Notes: generated from the letters alone by a model not told the origin. A DNA stretch of 57,846 nt from JBMOGA01 sp049318625 (GCA_049318625.1 JBMOGA010000019.1:1-57846), one strand, 5' to 3'; shown: positions 9,411 to 18,301, counted from the stretch's first letter. A program made the numbers and translations.

Positions 9411-10301
9411 ATGGACTGGGACAAACTGCGGATTTTCCACGCTGCCGCCGAAGCCGGCAGCTTCACCCACGCTGGTGAAAGCCTGCGCATGAGCCAATCG
9501 GCCGTGAGCCGGCAGGTATCGGCGCTCGAGCGTGATCTGGGTGTCGCGCTGTTCCACCGCCATGCCCGAGGCCTCGTCCTCACCGAGCAGGGCGAACTGC
9601 TGCATCGGACAGCGACCGAGGTTATGAACAAGCTTCATACCGCCGAGACGCTGCTGTCCGACGCCACCGGCAAGCCGACCGGCGACCTGCGCATCACGAC
9701 CACCATCGGCCTCGGCACGATCTGGATGACCCCTCGCATTCGCGAGTTCATGGATCTGTATCCGGATATCAGAGTCGAACTGGTGCTGAGCGACGAGCTG
9801 ATCGATATCGCCATGCGCGAGGCCGACGTCGCGATCTGGACCCGGGAGCCCGAGCAGAGCGATCTGATCCGCCGCCCGCTCGCCACCATGCGGGTCAAGG
9901 CCTACGCCGCGCCGTCCTACATCAAGCGGTACGGCGCGCCGCAATCGGTCGAAGAACTCGACAAGCACCGCATCGTGTCCTACGGCGGCACGCCAGCCCC
10001 GCATCTCACCGCCATCCGCTGGCTGGAGATGGCGGGTCGCGACGGCAAGGACCCGCGTACGGTAGCCTTCCGGGCCAACAGCGTGATCGCCATGAAGTAC
10101 GCGATCCGCTCGGGTGTCGGCGTCGGCATGATCCCCGACTACCTGACCGACGAGGAAAGCGAACTCGTCCCGGTGCTGTCCGACATCGAGATGCCGACCA
10201 CGCCGATCATCTTCGTCTATCCCGAAGAGCTCAAGACCTCGAAGAAGGTCCAGGTTCTGCGCGATTTCCTCGTCACCAAAGCAAGGCAGTGGAAGTACTG
10301 A
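9411..10301 (+). CDS. LysR family transcriptional regulator
   Basis: A 296-residue regulator with an N-terminal winged HTH (DWDKLRIFHAAAEAGSFTHAGESLRMSQSAVSRQVSALE) and a LysR substrate-binding domain (from about residue 90, GDLRITTTIGLG). Target genes cannot be told from sequence. It lies between trxB and leuC on the same strand, which does not by itself make it their regulator. No membrane segment or signal is seen. The effector is unknown. Confidence 0.93.
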   Translation: MDWDKLRIFHAAAEAGSFTHAGESLRMSQSAVSRQVSALERDLGVALFHRHARGLVLTEQGELLHRTATEVMNKLHTAETLLSDATGKPTGDLRITTTIGLGTIWMTPRIREFMDLYPDIRVELVLSDELIDIAMREADVAIWTREPEQSDLIRRPLATMRVKAYAAPSYIKRYGAPQSVEELDKHRIVSYGGTPAPHLTAIRWLEMAGRDGKDPRTVAFRANSVIAMKYAIRSGVGVGMIPDYLTDEESELVPVLSDIEMPTTPIIFVYPEELKTSKKVQVLRDFLVTKARQWKY

Positions 10302-10605
10302 TCGGGCGCCAAGTCCGTCCAACCCTCCCTGCATGGCCAACATGCGCGTTGAGCGCTTGTGGCTGCGCGGTCACCGACCCCAAGATGCACGGGCTGTGAC
10401 GGACAGCAGATGAAGGTCGTACCCTCCCTTTCACGCCTTCACGGCATCCTCCGGGGTGTCCGACTCGAGAACCGGACCCATCACGCGATGGGTTCGGCTT
10501 TTTCGCGAGGGGCCGGCCACTTCGACCAGCGCGGCGGTTGACGTTGTCCGCTGCGCGACCCCATAGTCCGCCGCCAATTATCGAGAGCCGAACGGGAGCT
10601 GCAGC
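10302..10605. other. Intergenic region upstream of leuC
   Basis: About 300 bases without a convincing gene. It holds an intrinsic-terminator-like hairpin at 10472-10503. An alternative hairpin (GGG/TCCG at 10454-10462 with CGGACCC at 10473-10479) is mutually exclusive with the terminator, and a short frame starting at ATG 10410 has four Leu codons in 13 (10428-10466). This could be a leucine attenuation leader, but the frame runs through the terminator to 10541, which is not the classical layout. Confidence 0.5.
10472..10503 (+). terminator. Intrinsic terminator or attenuator before leuC
   Basis: CCGGACCCATC (10472-10482), loop ACGC, then GATGGGTTCGG (10487-10497), an 11-bp stem with one G-U pair, followed by CTTTTTCG. 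It may end the LysR transcript or attenuate leuC. Confidence 0.75.
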
Positions 10606-12021
10606 ATGGCCGACGGCAAGCCGCGCACGATGTATGACAAGATCTTCGACGACCATGTGGTCGATCGCCAGCCGGATGGCACGTGCGTGCTCTATATCGA
10701 CCGTCACCTCGTCCACGAGGTGACCAGCCCGCAGGCCTTCGAGGGTCTGCGCATGGCCGGACGCAAGGTGCGCGCGCCGTCCAAGACGCTGGCCGTTGTC
10801 GATCACAACATTCCGACTTCGGATCGGTCGCTTCGGATCGAGGATCCCGAGAGCCGTCAGCAGATCGACACGCTCGCCCGCAATGCCAAGGATTTCGGCA
10901 TCGAGTACTACGACGAGCACGACAAGCGTCAGGGCGTCGTCCATGTCATCGGCCCGGAGCAGGGATTCACGCTGCCCGGTACGACGATCGTCTGCGGCGA
11001 CAGCCACACCTCGACGCACGGCGCATTCGGCGCGCTCGCGCATGGCATCGGCACCTCTGAGGTCGAGCACGTTCTGGCCACCCAGACGCTGGTCCAGAAG
11101 AAGGCCAAGAACATGCGCATCACCGTCGACGGCGCCTTGCCAGACGGTGTGACCTCCAAGGACATCATTCTTGCGATCATCGGCGAGATCGGCACGGCCG
11201 GCGGCACCGGTCACGTCATCGAGTATGCCGGCGAGGCGATCCGTGCCCTGTCGATGGAAGGCCGCATGACGGTCTGCAACATGTCGATCGAAGGTGGTGC
11301 GCGGGCCGGCCTGGTGGCACCCGACGAGAAGACCTTCGAGTACCTCCGGGGGCGTCCGAAATCGCCGAAGGGCAGCGCCTGGGATCAGGCGGTAGCCTAT
11401 TGGCAGACCTTGCGCACCGACGACGGCGCCGTCTTCGACCGCGAACTCAAGCTCGACGCAGCCAAGTTGCCGCCGATCGTCACGTGGGGCACGAGCCCAG
11501 AGGACGTGGTATCGGTGGCCGGCACGGTGCCGGATCCCGACACCGCGGCCGACGAGGGCAAGCGCGCCTCGATGAAGCGTGCCCTGGATTACATGGGCCT
11601 CACACCGGGCACCAAGGTGACCGACATCACGCTCGATCGCGTGTTCATCGGCTCCTGCACCAATGGCCGCATCGAGGACCTCCGCGCCGTTGCCCAGGTT
11701 GCCAAGGGCCGAAAAGTGCACGCCAACGTCTATGCGATGATCGTGCCGGGTTCGGGCCTCGTGAAGGCTCAGGCCGAGGCCGAAGGCCTCGACGTCATTC
11801 TCAAGGAGGCGGGCTTCGATTGGCGGGAGGCCGGCTGCTCGATGTGCCTGGGCATGAACCCCGATCAGCTGAAGCCGCGCGAGCGCTGCGCCTCGACCTC
11901 GAACCGCAATTTCGAGGGCCGCCAGGGCCGCCTCGGCCGCACGCATCTGGTGTCCCCGGCCATGGCCGCCGCAGCCGCGATCGCCGGCCGCTTCGTCGAC
12001 GTCCGCACCTGGGGTCACTGA
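10606..12021 (+). CDS. leuC: 3-isopropylmalate dehydratase large subunit
   Basis: With LeuD, isomerises 2-isopropylmalate to 3-isopropylmalate in leucine synthesis. The 471-residue aconitase-family protein has the three [4Fe-4S] cysteines in GSCTNGR and CSMCLGMNPD. Substrate and cluster segments VCGDSHTSTHGAFGALAHGIGTSEVEHVLATQT and TSNRNFEGRQG are intact. leuD lies 2.7 kb downstream on the same strand, separated by four small genes. Expression may depend on the terminator-like structure upstream (10472-10503). Confidence 0.98.
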   Translation: MADGKPRTMYDKIFDDHVVDRQPDGTCVLYIDRHLVHEVTSPQAFEGLRMAGRKVRAPSKTLAVVDHNIPTSDRSLRIEDPESRQQIDTLARNAKDFGIEYYDEHDKRQGVVHVIGPEQGFTLPGTTIVCGDSHTSTHGAFGALAHGIGTSEVEHVLATQTLVQKKAKNMRITVDGALPDGVTSKDIILAIIGEIGTAGGTGHVIEYAGEAIRALSMEGRMTVCNMSIEGGARAGLVAPDEKTFEYLRGRPKSPKGSAWDQAVAYWQTLRTDDGAVFDRELKLDAAKLPPIVTWGTSPEDVVSVAGTVPDPDTAADEGKRASMKRALDYMGLTPGTKVTDITLDRVFIGSCTNGRIEDLRAVAQVAKGRKVHANVYAMIVPGSGLVKAQAEAEGLDVILKEAGFDWREAGCSMCLGMNPDQLKPRERCASTSNRNFEGRQGRLGRTHLVSPAMAAAAAIAGRFVDVRTWGH

Positions 12022-12058
12022 GGCCACCGGCTCGCAGGGCCGGCCGACGCGAGATCTG

Positions 12059-12086
12059 CACGCAGGCGTCACGTCGCGCCTGCGTG
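12059..12086. repeat. Strong hairpin between leuC and the methyltransferase gene
   Basis: CACGCAGGCG (12059-12068) and CGCCTGCGTG (12077-12086) form a perfect 10-bp stem with an 8-base loop. No T-run follows, so it is not a typical intrinsic terminator; it may stabilise the leuC mRNA 3' end. Confidence 0.5.
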
Positions 12087-12108
12087 ATCCCGAGGCAGCA
12101 AGCGCGGA

Positions 12109-12921
12109 GTGCGGCCGGTGTCCAAGACCCTCGTCCAGAGCCAGTTCGGCGCCAATGCCAAGAACTATGTGACGTCCGCCGTCCATGCCAAGGGCGCCAG
12201 CCTCGCGCGCCTGGTCGAGTTGGTTCAGCCCAAGCCCGATTGGCGTGCGCTCGACGTGGCCACTGCGGCCGGCCACACCGCCTTTGCCTTCGCCCCCCAT
12301 ATCGCCCACGTGACTGCCAGCGACATCACGCCCGAAATGCTGGCAGAAGCCCGCAAGCTCGCCGCCGAGAAGGGTTTCACCAACGTCGACACGGCCGAGG
12401 GCGACGCCGAGGCGCTCCCCTTCACGGACGGCGCTTTCGACTTGGTGACCTGCCGCATCGCCCCGCACCACTTTCCCGACGTGCACGCGTTCGTGGCGGA
12501 GGTCTGGCGCGTGCTGAAACCGGGTGGCACCTTCGCCCTCGTCGACAACATCTCCCCGGACTCGATCACGACACCGGGGTTCTCGAACGGCGCGCTGGCC
12601 GAGGCGGCCATCGCCTACAATGCCTTCGAGAAGCTGCGGGACCCCTCGCACGGCCGGGCTCTGACCGCCGGGGAATGGCGCGACCTGATCATACGGCAGG
12701 GGTTCGCGTTGAAGGCCGAAGAGCGCATGGACAAGGCGATGGATTTCGACACGTGGTGCCGCACCATGGCCGTGCCGGCCGCCGATGTGCCGACGCTGCG
12801 CGGCATGCTGACGGAAGCCGCGCCCGCGCTTGCGGCCTTCCTGCGCCCCCAACAGTCCGACGGCAAGCTGGGTTTCGCCCTGATCGAGGGCGTCTTTATC
12901 GCCACCAAGCCGGGCGGCTGA
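12109..12921 (+). CDS. Class I SAM-dependent methyltransferase
   Basis: A 270-residue Methyltransf_11-type enzyme. Motif I is ALDVATAAGHTAFAFAP, followed by ASDITPEMLAEARKLA (motif post I), EGDAEALPFTDGAFDLVTCRIAPHHF (motif II/III) and VWRVLKPGGTFALVDN. This resembles the UbiE/MenG-like and small-molecule methyltransferases, but the substrate is not identifiable. The start is a GTG at 12109; another GTG at 12118 is possible. The GTG is 87 bases after leuC. Confidence 0.88.
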   Translation: MRPVSKTLVQSQFGANAKNYVTSAVHAKGASLARLVELVQPKPDWRALDVATAAGHTAFAFAPHIAHVTASDITPEMLAEARKLAAEKGFTNVDTAEGDAEALPFTDGAFDLVTCRIAPHHFPDVHAFVAEVWRVLKPGGTFALVDNISPDSITTPGFSNGALAEAAIAYNAFEKLRDPSHGRALTAGEWRDLIIRQGFALKAEERMDKAMDFDTWCRTMAVPAADVPTLRGMLTEAAPALAAFLRPQQSDGKLGFALIEGVFIATKPGG

Positions 12922-13083
12922 GATCACTCGGCCAAGTCGGTTGCCGCAAGGCCTTCGAGCGGGTAAAGACTGCGGTCATGATCAGCGTCCACGCGATTGG
13001 AATGCGAATTAGCGACCCGGCTGCCTGAGGGCCGCCGGGCCTGCGCTGTTCGCCATCACATTTCCCAATCAGAGTGGACTCCC

Positions 13084-13398
13084 ATGACCTCCCGTCACAG
13101 AGGGCTTTCGGCCCTGCGTCTGGCCGTCGCTGCGCCACAGACGCAACCTTGTCGCGCGCTGTTTCACGTCACCGCCGTGACCGAGCCGAGCCTGCTGCCC
13201 CGCCTCGTCGCACCCGTGGCGCGGCTGGGTTGCACACCGACCCGGCTCCACGCATCGACCGAGTCCGGCGACGGCAGCGAAATGACCGTCGATCTCCGGG
13301 TCGCCGGCCTCACACGGCAGACCGCGGATTGGTTGGCAGGCAACCTGCGCGCGGTCGTCGGTGTGCAGGCCGTTATCGCCGTGCTCGAACCCGAGTAG
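13084..13398 (+). CDS. ACT-like domain protein (hypothetical)
   Basis: A 104-residue protein. Residues from about 20 read FHVTAVTEPSLLPRLVAPVARLG, then TVDLRVAGLTRQTADWLAGNL and VVGVQAVIAVLEPE. The beta-alpha-beta pattern and the ending resemble the ACT domain of acetolactate synthase small subunits (IlvM type). A role in branched-chain amino acid control is suggested by the leuC/leuD neighbours but is only inferred. ATG at 13084 was chosen because the previous stretch is not ACT-like. Confidence 0.6.
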   Translation: MTSRHRGLSALRLAVAAPQTQPCRALFHVTAVTEPSLLPRLVAPVARLGCTPTRLHASTESGDGSEMTVDLRVAGLTRQTADWLAGNLRAVVGVQAVIAVLEPE

Positions 13399-13583
13399 AC
13401 TGAAATTCATCACGCCGTCCGTCACACGGTGAAGCGGCCGGCCTCGGGTCTGATCGGTCGTGGTGAAAGCGGAACGCTGCGACCGGGACCGTGAATCAGT
13501 CGCTGAAACAAGGAATTAGATCTGTTCCGTACCGTCGAGCCGATTCAATCGAGACCGCAAGCACGCGAGGAGGGAACCGGGAC

Positions 13584-14009
13584 ATGAGCGCGTCGAGCAC
13601 CGCCTGGGGCAACCGGTTTGCCCCGACCCTGGCCGAGTTCGAGAACCTCGCCGCCGAGGCTTGGGAACGTGTGCCGGACGCTTTCCGCCGGATGTGCGGC
13701 GACGTGCTGTTCCGCATCGAGGACTTCCCCGACGAGGAGGCCCTGAAAGCCCTGGGCCTGCAAAGCCCGTTCGATCTGCTGGGGCTCTACCAGGGCGTCA
13801 GCCTCGACAAGAAGAGCATCGGTGACCTGCCACGCGGCCCCGACCTGGTCTTCCTGTATCGGCGACCGATCATCGACGAATGGGCCGAGGGCGAAGAGTC
13901 GCTGGGCCACTTGATCGCCCACGTGCTCATTCACGAAATCGGCCACCATTTCGGCCTTTCCGATGCCGACATGCAGGCTTTGGAGGACTCGGTCGGCGAC
14001 TTCGACTGA
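13584..14009 (+). CDS. Metallopeptidase family protein (zincin-like)
   Basis: A 141-residue protein with zinc motif HEIGHHFGLSD (about residues 124-134), typical of the small Zincin_1/DUF1025-like family. The N-terminal half (FAPTLAEFENLAAEAWERVPDAFRR, FRIEDFPDEE) also fits that family. Catalysis has not been shown for the group. AGGAGGGA at about 13568-13575 supports the ATG at 13584. It lies between the ACT-like gene and another small HExxH protein. Confidence 0.85.
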   Translation: MSASSTAWGNRFAPTLAEFENLAAEAWERVPDAFRRMCGDVLFRIEDFPDEEALKALGLQSPFDLLGLYQGVSLDKKSIGDLPRGPDLVFLYRRPIIDEWAEGEESLGHLIAHVLIHEIGHHFGLSDADMQALEDSVGDFD

Positions 14010-14086
14010 GAAGCGCAATCGTCGGGCGCTTGAACAGCGAGGCAGATCCGTTGCAATCTACATCGAAGCCGGTCAGTGAGGGGACC

Positions 14087-14632
14087 ATGGGACAACATCG
14101 GAGACGCGCGCCGATCCAGGTTGCCTGCGTCGCCGCAGGTGTGATGGCGGTCGCCCTGATCGGCTGGATGCCCGGCGTGGTGTTCGCCGACCAGGACACC
14201 CCGACACCCGAAGAATACATTGCCCACGTCGGCGGCGACGCCAAATTCGTGGCCGCCGGCGAGCTCAAGCTCGACAACCGTCGCGTGACGTGCGGGCGCC
14301 GCCCAACCGTGCTCGACGACAAGCTGGACGACTACGGCGCGGCCTATCCAGGCTTCCTCATCCTGAATACCCGCTTGCTCGCCAAGGTCTCGACACCCGT
14401 CAAGCTCTGGATCTTCGCCCACGAGTGCGGCCATCAGTTTCGCGGCCCCGACGAGGACACCGCCGATTGCTTCGCTGTCCAGCGCGGCCGGCGGGAGGGC
14501 TGGCTGACCCCGGAGGGACTGCAGGAGGTCTGCAATTTCATCTCGCCGGCCAAGAGCAGTTCGATGCACTACGCGGGCAAGGAGCGCTGCGAATCGATGC
14601 GCCGCTGCTACACGCAGACCGAAGTCCGGTGA
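14087..14632 (+). CDS. Predicted exported HExxH metallopeptidase-like protein
   Basis: A 181-residue protein with an N-terminal hydrophobic segment (IQVACVAAGVMAVALIGWMPGVVFA, residues 10-34) that looks like a signal peptide. The motif HECGHQFRGPDEDTADCFAVQRG in the middle combines HExxH with a downstream E/D pair, as in M48-like zinc peptidases. Four or more cysteines (TCGRR, ADCFA, EVCNF, ERCES, RRCYT) suggest disulfides in the periplasm. No named family was recognised with certainty. It is followed by leuD after 75 bases. Confidence 0.72.
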   Translation: MGQHRRRAPIQVACVAAGVMAVALIGWMPGVVFADQDTPTPEEYIAHVGGDAKFVAAGELKLDNRRVTCGRRPTVLDDKLDDYGAAYPGFLILNTRLLAKVSTPVKLWIFAHECGHQFRGPDEDTADCFAVQRGRREGWLTPEGLQEVCNFISPAKSSSMHYAGKERCESMRRCYTQTEVR

Positions 14633-14707
14633 CTTGACGGCCGATACCGGCCGCAGCTTTATGCGGCAATCACAAGAAGCGCCGCGCGATGCGCGCGAGG
14701 AGACGAC

Positions 14708-15313
14708 ATGGACAAGTTCACGACCTTGACCGGCATCGCGGCCCCACTGCCGATGATCAACGTCGACACCGACATGATCATCCCCAAGCAATTCCTGAAG
14801 ACGATCAACCGCTCCGGCCTCGGCAAGTCGCTGTTCTACGAACTGCGGTACGACGAAAAGGGCGAGGAGCGTCCGGACTTCGTGCTCAACAAGCCGGCCT
14901 ACCGCAACGCCCAGGTGCTGGTCGCCGGGGAGAACTTCGGCTGCGGATCGAGCCGCGAGCATGCGCCCTGGGCCCTGCTCGACTTCGGCATCCGCTGCGT
15001 GATCTCGACGGGCTTTGCCGACATTTTCTATAACAATTGCTTCCAGAACGGCATTCTGCCGATCAAGGTGAAGCCCGAGGATCTCGAGAAGCTGATGGAC
15101 GACGCCGACCGCGGCGCCAACGCCCGTCTCACGGTCGACCTCGAGGCGCAGGAGATCCGCGGACCGGACGGCGGCGTCGTCAAGTTCGACATCGATCCCC
15201 ATCGCAAGCATTGCCTGCTCAACGGGCTCGACAACATCGGGCTCACGATGCAGAAGCAGAAGTCGATCGAAACCTACGAGACCAAGGCCGCTACCGAGCG
15301 CCCCTGGCTCTGA
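14708..15313 (+). CDS. leuD: 3-isopropylmalate dehydratase small subunit
   Basis: The 201-residue swivel subunit that completes LeuC. It has NVDTDMIIPKQFLKTINRSG, the GENFGCGSSREHAPWALLDFGIRCVIS signature and the FYNNCFQNGILPI segment. A GAGGAG ribosome site precedes ATG 14708. It is convergent with the AraC/MGMT gene that ends at 15380. Confidence 0.97.
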   Translation: MDKFTTLTGIAAPLPMINVDTDMIIPKQFLKTINRSGLGKSLFYELRYDEKGEERPDFVLNKPAYRNAQVLVAGENFGCGSSREHAPWALLDFGIRCVISTGFADIFYNNCFQNGILPIKVKPEDLEKLMDDADRGANARLTVDLEAQEIRGPDGGVVKFDIDPHRKHCLLNGLDNIGLTMQKQKSIETYETKAATERPWL

Positions 15314-15379
15314 ACGATCACTCCGTCGGCAACCAACTCCGGCCGCAGCCCCGTCAGACGGCGCCGCGGCCGAACGGTT

Positions 15380-16288
15380 TCAGGCGCGCGCAGCCTCTTG
15401 CGCCAGATGCCCGCGCTCCCAGCCGATCAGCGCCCGCTTGCGCGTCAGCCCCCAGTGATAGCCGCCGAGACTGCCATCGCCCCGCAACACGCGATGACAG
15501 GGCACGACGAACGAGATCGGATTGCGCCCCACCGCGCTGCCGACGGCCCGTGAGGCCGACGGCTTGCCGATATGTCGTGCGATGTCGGTGTAGCTGACCG
15601 CACGCCCCATCGGAATCTTGAGCAGCGCCTCCCACACCCGCACCTCGAAGTCGGTCCCGATCATCACCAGCCGCACTGGCCGGTCGGCGTGCCACTCACG
15701 CGGATCGAAGATCTGCCGCAGCACCGGCAGCGTCCGGTCCGGCGCCTCGGTATAGCGGGCGAGCGGCCAGCGCCTTGTCATATCCGCCAGCGTCTCCGCC
15801 CGGGTCTGGCCGGCGTCCTCGTTGACGAACGCGAGCCCCGCTACGCCCCGGTCTGTCGTCAGCAGCAGCGCGACCCCGAACGGCGACTCGTGGAAGCCGT
15901 AGGCGATGTCGAGACCCGCACCACGCCGCTTGAGGTCGCCGGGGGTCATCGCCTCGTAGTCGACGAACAGGTCGTGCAGGCGGCTGCCGCCCGAAAGGCC
16001 GACCTCCAGCGCGCAGTCGAGCACGCTCGCCGAGCCGTCGAGCAGGTGGCGCGCGGAGTCCCAGGTCAACGCCTGGACGAACTCCTTCGGCGACAACCCG
16101 CACCAGCGCTTGAACAGCTTCTGGCAGTGCGCCGCGCTGAGCCCGAGGTGGTCCGCCAGTCGGTCCAGATCCGGTTGCTCCTCGACCCGTTCCGACAGGA
16201 ACTGAATCGCGCGGCGGACCAGATCGTAGTCCCGTGATTCGACCATCGGCAGCGGACCGACGGGTGCGATGTCGACTGTTTGCAACAT
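15380..16288 (-). CDS. AraC-type HTH / O6-methylguanine-DNA methyltransferase fusion
   Basis: A 302-residue two-domain protein. Residues 20-125 are an AraC/XylS HTH region (LSERVEEQPDLDRLADHLGLSAAHCQKLFKRWCGLSPKEFVQ). Residues 130-300 are an alkylguanine transferase with active-site Cys264 in FVVPCHRVLRGDGSLGGYHWG and the recognition segment SRAVGSAVGRNP. This is Ada-like but lacks the N-terminal zinc methylphosphotriester domain. It presumably repairs O6-alkylguanine; whether it also regulates genes is unknown. A GGGAGA site supports the 16288 start. Confidence 0.93.
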   Translation of the reverse strand: MLQTVDIAPVGPLPMVESRDYDLVRRAIQFLSERVEEQPDLDRLADHLGLSAAHCQKLFKRWCGLSPKEFVQALTWDSARHLLDGSASVLDCALEVGLSGGSRLHDLFVDYEAMTPGDLKRRGAGLDIAYGFHESPFGVALLLTTDRGVAGLAFVNEDAGQTRAETLADMTRRWPLARYTEAPDRTLPVLRQIFDPREWHADRPVRLVMIGTDFEVRVWEALLKIPMGRAVSYTDIARHIGKPSASRAVGSAVGRNPISFVVPCHRVLRGDGSLGGYHWGLTRKRALIGWERGHLAQEAARA

Positions 16289-16422
16289 GGTGCCGTCTCC
16301 CTTTCTGATGAGCGACAGTTAGCCCCTTGCGACCGACGGATCGACCCGTTTCTTGACGTTATCGAGGAGGATCTGAAGGAGCCTTCAAGGTCCGATGATC
16401 CTGAGCACAATCGAGGTCTGCC

Positions 16423-16968
16423 ATGTCGTCCCTGCGCCATGACCCCATCACCCAACTGCTGCACTGGATCGTCGCCGCGGCCGTGGTGGCCGCGTTCGTT
16501 CTCGGCCTGATCTTCGAGGACCTGCCGCGCGGCGACGTGAAGACAGGGCTGCAGAACCTCCACTTCTCCCTCGGTGTTCTGGTGCTGACCGTCACCGCCA
16601 TCCGCCTGGCCTGGCGCCCGTTCGCCGGTGTCCCGCCTCGGATCGAGACGTCACCCCTGCTCGACAAGGCGGCGAAGTTCGCGCATCTGGCACTCTATCT
16701 CGGCCTGGTGGCCGTGCCGCTCGTCGGCATGGTCATCGTCTGGGCGCGCGGCCGGGGCATCGACGTGTTCGGCCTGGTGACGCTGCCGTCGCCGTTGGCC
16801 GTCAACCGTCCGCTCGCCAAGACGCTGGAAGGCGTGCACGAGTTCGGAGCCAACGCATTGATGTTCTTGGCTTTCGCCCATGCGCTGGCGGCCATCGGGC
16901 ATCAGTTTGTCCTCAAGGACGGCACCCTCGGGCGCATGCTGCCGTTCTTGACCCCGACGCGCACCTGA
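16423..16968 (+). CDS. Cytochrome b561 family protein
   Basis: A 181-residue membrane protein with about four transmembrane helices, each with histidines fit for two b haems: HDPITQLLHWIVAAAVVAAFVLG, NLHFSLGVLVLTVTA, FAHLALYLGLVAVPLVGMVI and HEFGANALMFLAFAHALAAIGHQF. The family (YodB/YceJ type) moves electrons across the inner membrane or from quinol, but the partner here is unknown. It is convergent with the DUF2244 gene. Confidence 0.9.
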   Translation: MSSLRHDPITQLLHWIVAAAVVAAFVLGLIFEDLPRGDVKTGLQNLHFSLGVLVLTVTAIRLAWRPFAGVPPRIETSPLLDKAAKFAHLALYLGLVAVPLVGMVIVWARGRGIDVFGLVTLPSPLAVNRPLAKTLEGVHEFGANALMFLAFAHALAAIGHQFVLKDGTLGRMLPFLTPTRT

Positions 16969-16989
16969 CCGCGACGGACCGGACGCGGA

Positions 16990-17496
16990 TCAGATCCTCG
17001 GCCCGCCGCGCGCCGTCACCAGGGCCCCCTTGAGCGCATCGGCAAGATCCCGACGCTCGTCGTGCGACAGGAAGCTGCCGACCGCCAGCGCGCGGCCCTG
17101 GCTGGCCAGCCGGAGGTCGTTGCCCCCGTCGGGCCACTCGCGAAGCAGCACGCGGACCCAGAACGGGTTGAGTTCGTAGCGTTGGCTGCGCCCGGCCGGG
17201 TCGACCTTCGTCACGGTCAGCATCTCCGGCGTCACCTCGACGGTCTCGTAGCGCCGGCCCGCGCGATAGTTGAGCCGAAACGCGACGTAGACGAGCAGGA
17301 CGTCGAGCCCGAGAAAGGCGAAGACGGGCCAAGCCCCCACCGCGAGGAACACCAGCCCGGTGCCGAAGCACGAGATGCACAGAAACGTCATCAGCACCAG
17401 GAAGCCGGCGCGGCTGAGGCTCCGATTCGGCATCAGGACCGCTCGAAAAGTTCTGTCCTCGCGGTCGTTTTCGGTCGCGTCGGCGGCCTGCGTCAT
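16990..17496 (-). CDS. DUF2244 domain-containing membrane protein
   Basis: A 168-residue protein with two adjacent transmembrane helices (FLVLMTFLCISCFGTGLVFLAVGAWPVFAFLGLDVLLVYVAF) preceded by RAVLMPNRSLSRAGF, then a soluble part with ETVEVTPEMLTVTKVDPAGR and a GRALAVGSFLSHDERRDLADAL ending. This is the DUF2244 pattern. Function is unknown. Start chosen at 17496 (MTQAADATEN); the divergent nth gene starts 38 bases away, so the two share a promoter region. Confidence 0.88.
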   Translation of the reverse strand: MTQAADATENDREDRTFRAVLMPNRSLSRAGFLVLMTFLCISCFGTGLVFLAVGAWPVFAFLGLDVLLVYVAFRLNYRAGRRYETVEVTPEMLTVTKVDPAGRSQRYELNPFWVRVLLREWPDGGNDLRLASQGRALAVGSFLSHDERRDLADALKGALVTARGGPRI

Positions 17497-17534
17497 GCAA
17501 ATTCCCAGTGATCGGATCGGGCATTGAACAAGAA

Positions 17535-18242
17535 ATGACGACAGCAGCAAAGCCCAAAAAGAAGCCGGCGAAGCGCCCCGCCAAGCGGGCGCCCCGCTCC
17601 AAGCTTACGAGCGAGGAGATCCGCGAGATCTTCCGTCGCTTCCATGCCATCGAGCCGGAGCCCAAGGGCGAGCTCGAGCACGTCAACGCCTACACGCTGC
17701 TGGTTGCCGTGGTGCTGTCGGCCCAGGCGACCGACGCCGGCGTCAACAAGGCGACGCGCGCCTTGTTCCAGGTCGCCGATACGCCGGCCCGGATGGTTGC
17801 GCTCGGCCGCGACGGTCTCGAAGGCTACATCAAGACCGTCGGCCTCTATCCGACCAAGGCCAAGAACATCATCGCGCTCTCGCAGATGCTGGTAGAGCGC
17901 CACGGCGGCGAGGTGCCGGCCGACCGCGACGCTCTGGTGCAGCTTCCGGGCGTCGGCCGCAAGAGCGCGAACGTCGTCCTCAACATGGCGTTCGGACAGC
18001 CGACCATGGCCGTCGACACCCATATTTTCCGCGTCTCGAACCGCATCGGCATGGCGCCCGGCAAGGACCCGCTGGCGGTGGAGCTGGGCCTGCTCGCGGT
18101 GGTCCCGGCCGACTACGCGCTGCACGCCCACCACTGGCTGATTCTGCACGGACGCTATCTTTGCAAGGCGCGCAAGCCCGAATGCTGGCGCTGCCCGATC
18201 GCCGACCTCTGCCGGTTCGACGAGAAGGTGATGAAGCCCTGA
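17535..18242 (+). CDS. nth: Endonuclease III
   Basis: Base-excision repair glycosylase/AP lyase for oxidised pyrimidines. The 235-residue protein has a lysine-rich N-terminal tail, helix-hairpin-helix LVQLPGVGRKSANVVLNMAFG with catalytic Lys, then the catalytic Asp in AVDTHIFRVSNRIG, and the [4Fe-4S] loop C-x6-C-x2-C-x5-C (CKARKPECWRCPIADLC). The start at 17535 is preceded by the short segment separating it from DUF2244. Downstream begins the operator array and IS insertion. Confidence 0.97.
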   Translation: MTTAAKPKKKPAKRPAKRAPRSKLTSEEIREIFRRFHAIEPEPKGELEHVNAYTLLVAVVLSAQATDAGVNKATRALFQVADTPARMVALGRDGLEGYIKTVGLYPTKAKNIIALSQMLVERHGGEVPADRDALVQLPGVGRKSANVVLNMAFGQPTMAVDTHIFRVSNRIGMAPGKDPLAVELGLLAVVPADYALHAHHWLILHGRYLCKARKPECWRCPIADLCRFDEKVMKP

Positions 18243-18281
18243 GGAGGCCGGCGCGGCCCGCACGTCCGCGCCACCGTCGCC

Positions 18282-18301
18282 ATGTTACCGATCGGTATCT
18301 T
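18282..18301. promoter_or_regulatory. Operator-like palindrome, site 1 of the hipBA array
   Basis: ATGTTACCGATCGGTATC plus two bases, centre at 18291.5. Its first 18 bases are the exact reverse complement of 20385-20402 inside the IS element. It lies 40 bases after nth. The likely binder is HipB, inferred from context. Confidence 0.65.

Noticed and set aside
8172..12927. Two very long minus-strand reading frames (8172-10343 and 10273-12927) opposite trxB, the LysR gene, leuC and the methyltransferase
   Set aside because: They run antisense to genes with clear family motifs, and their composition is what high-GC DNA gives in such frames.
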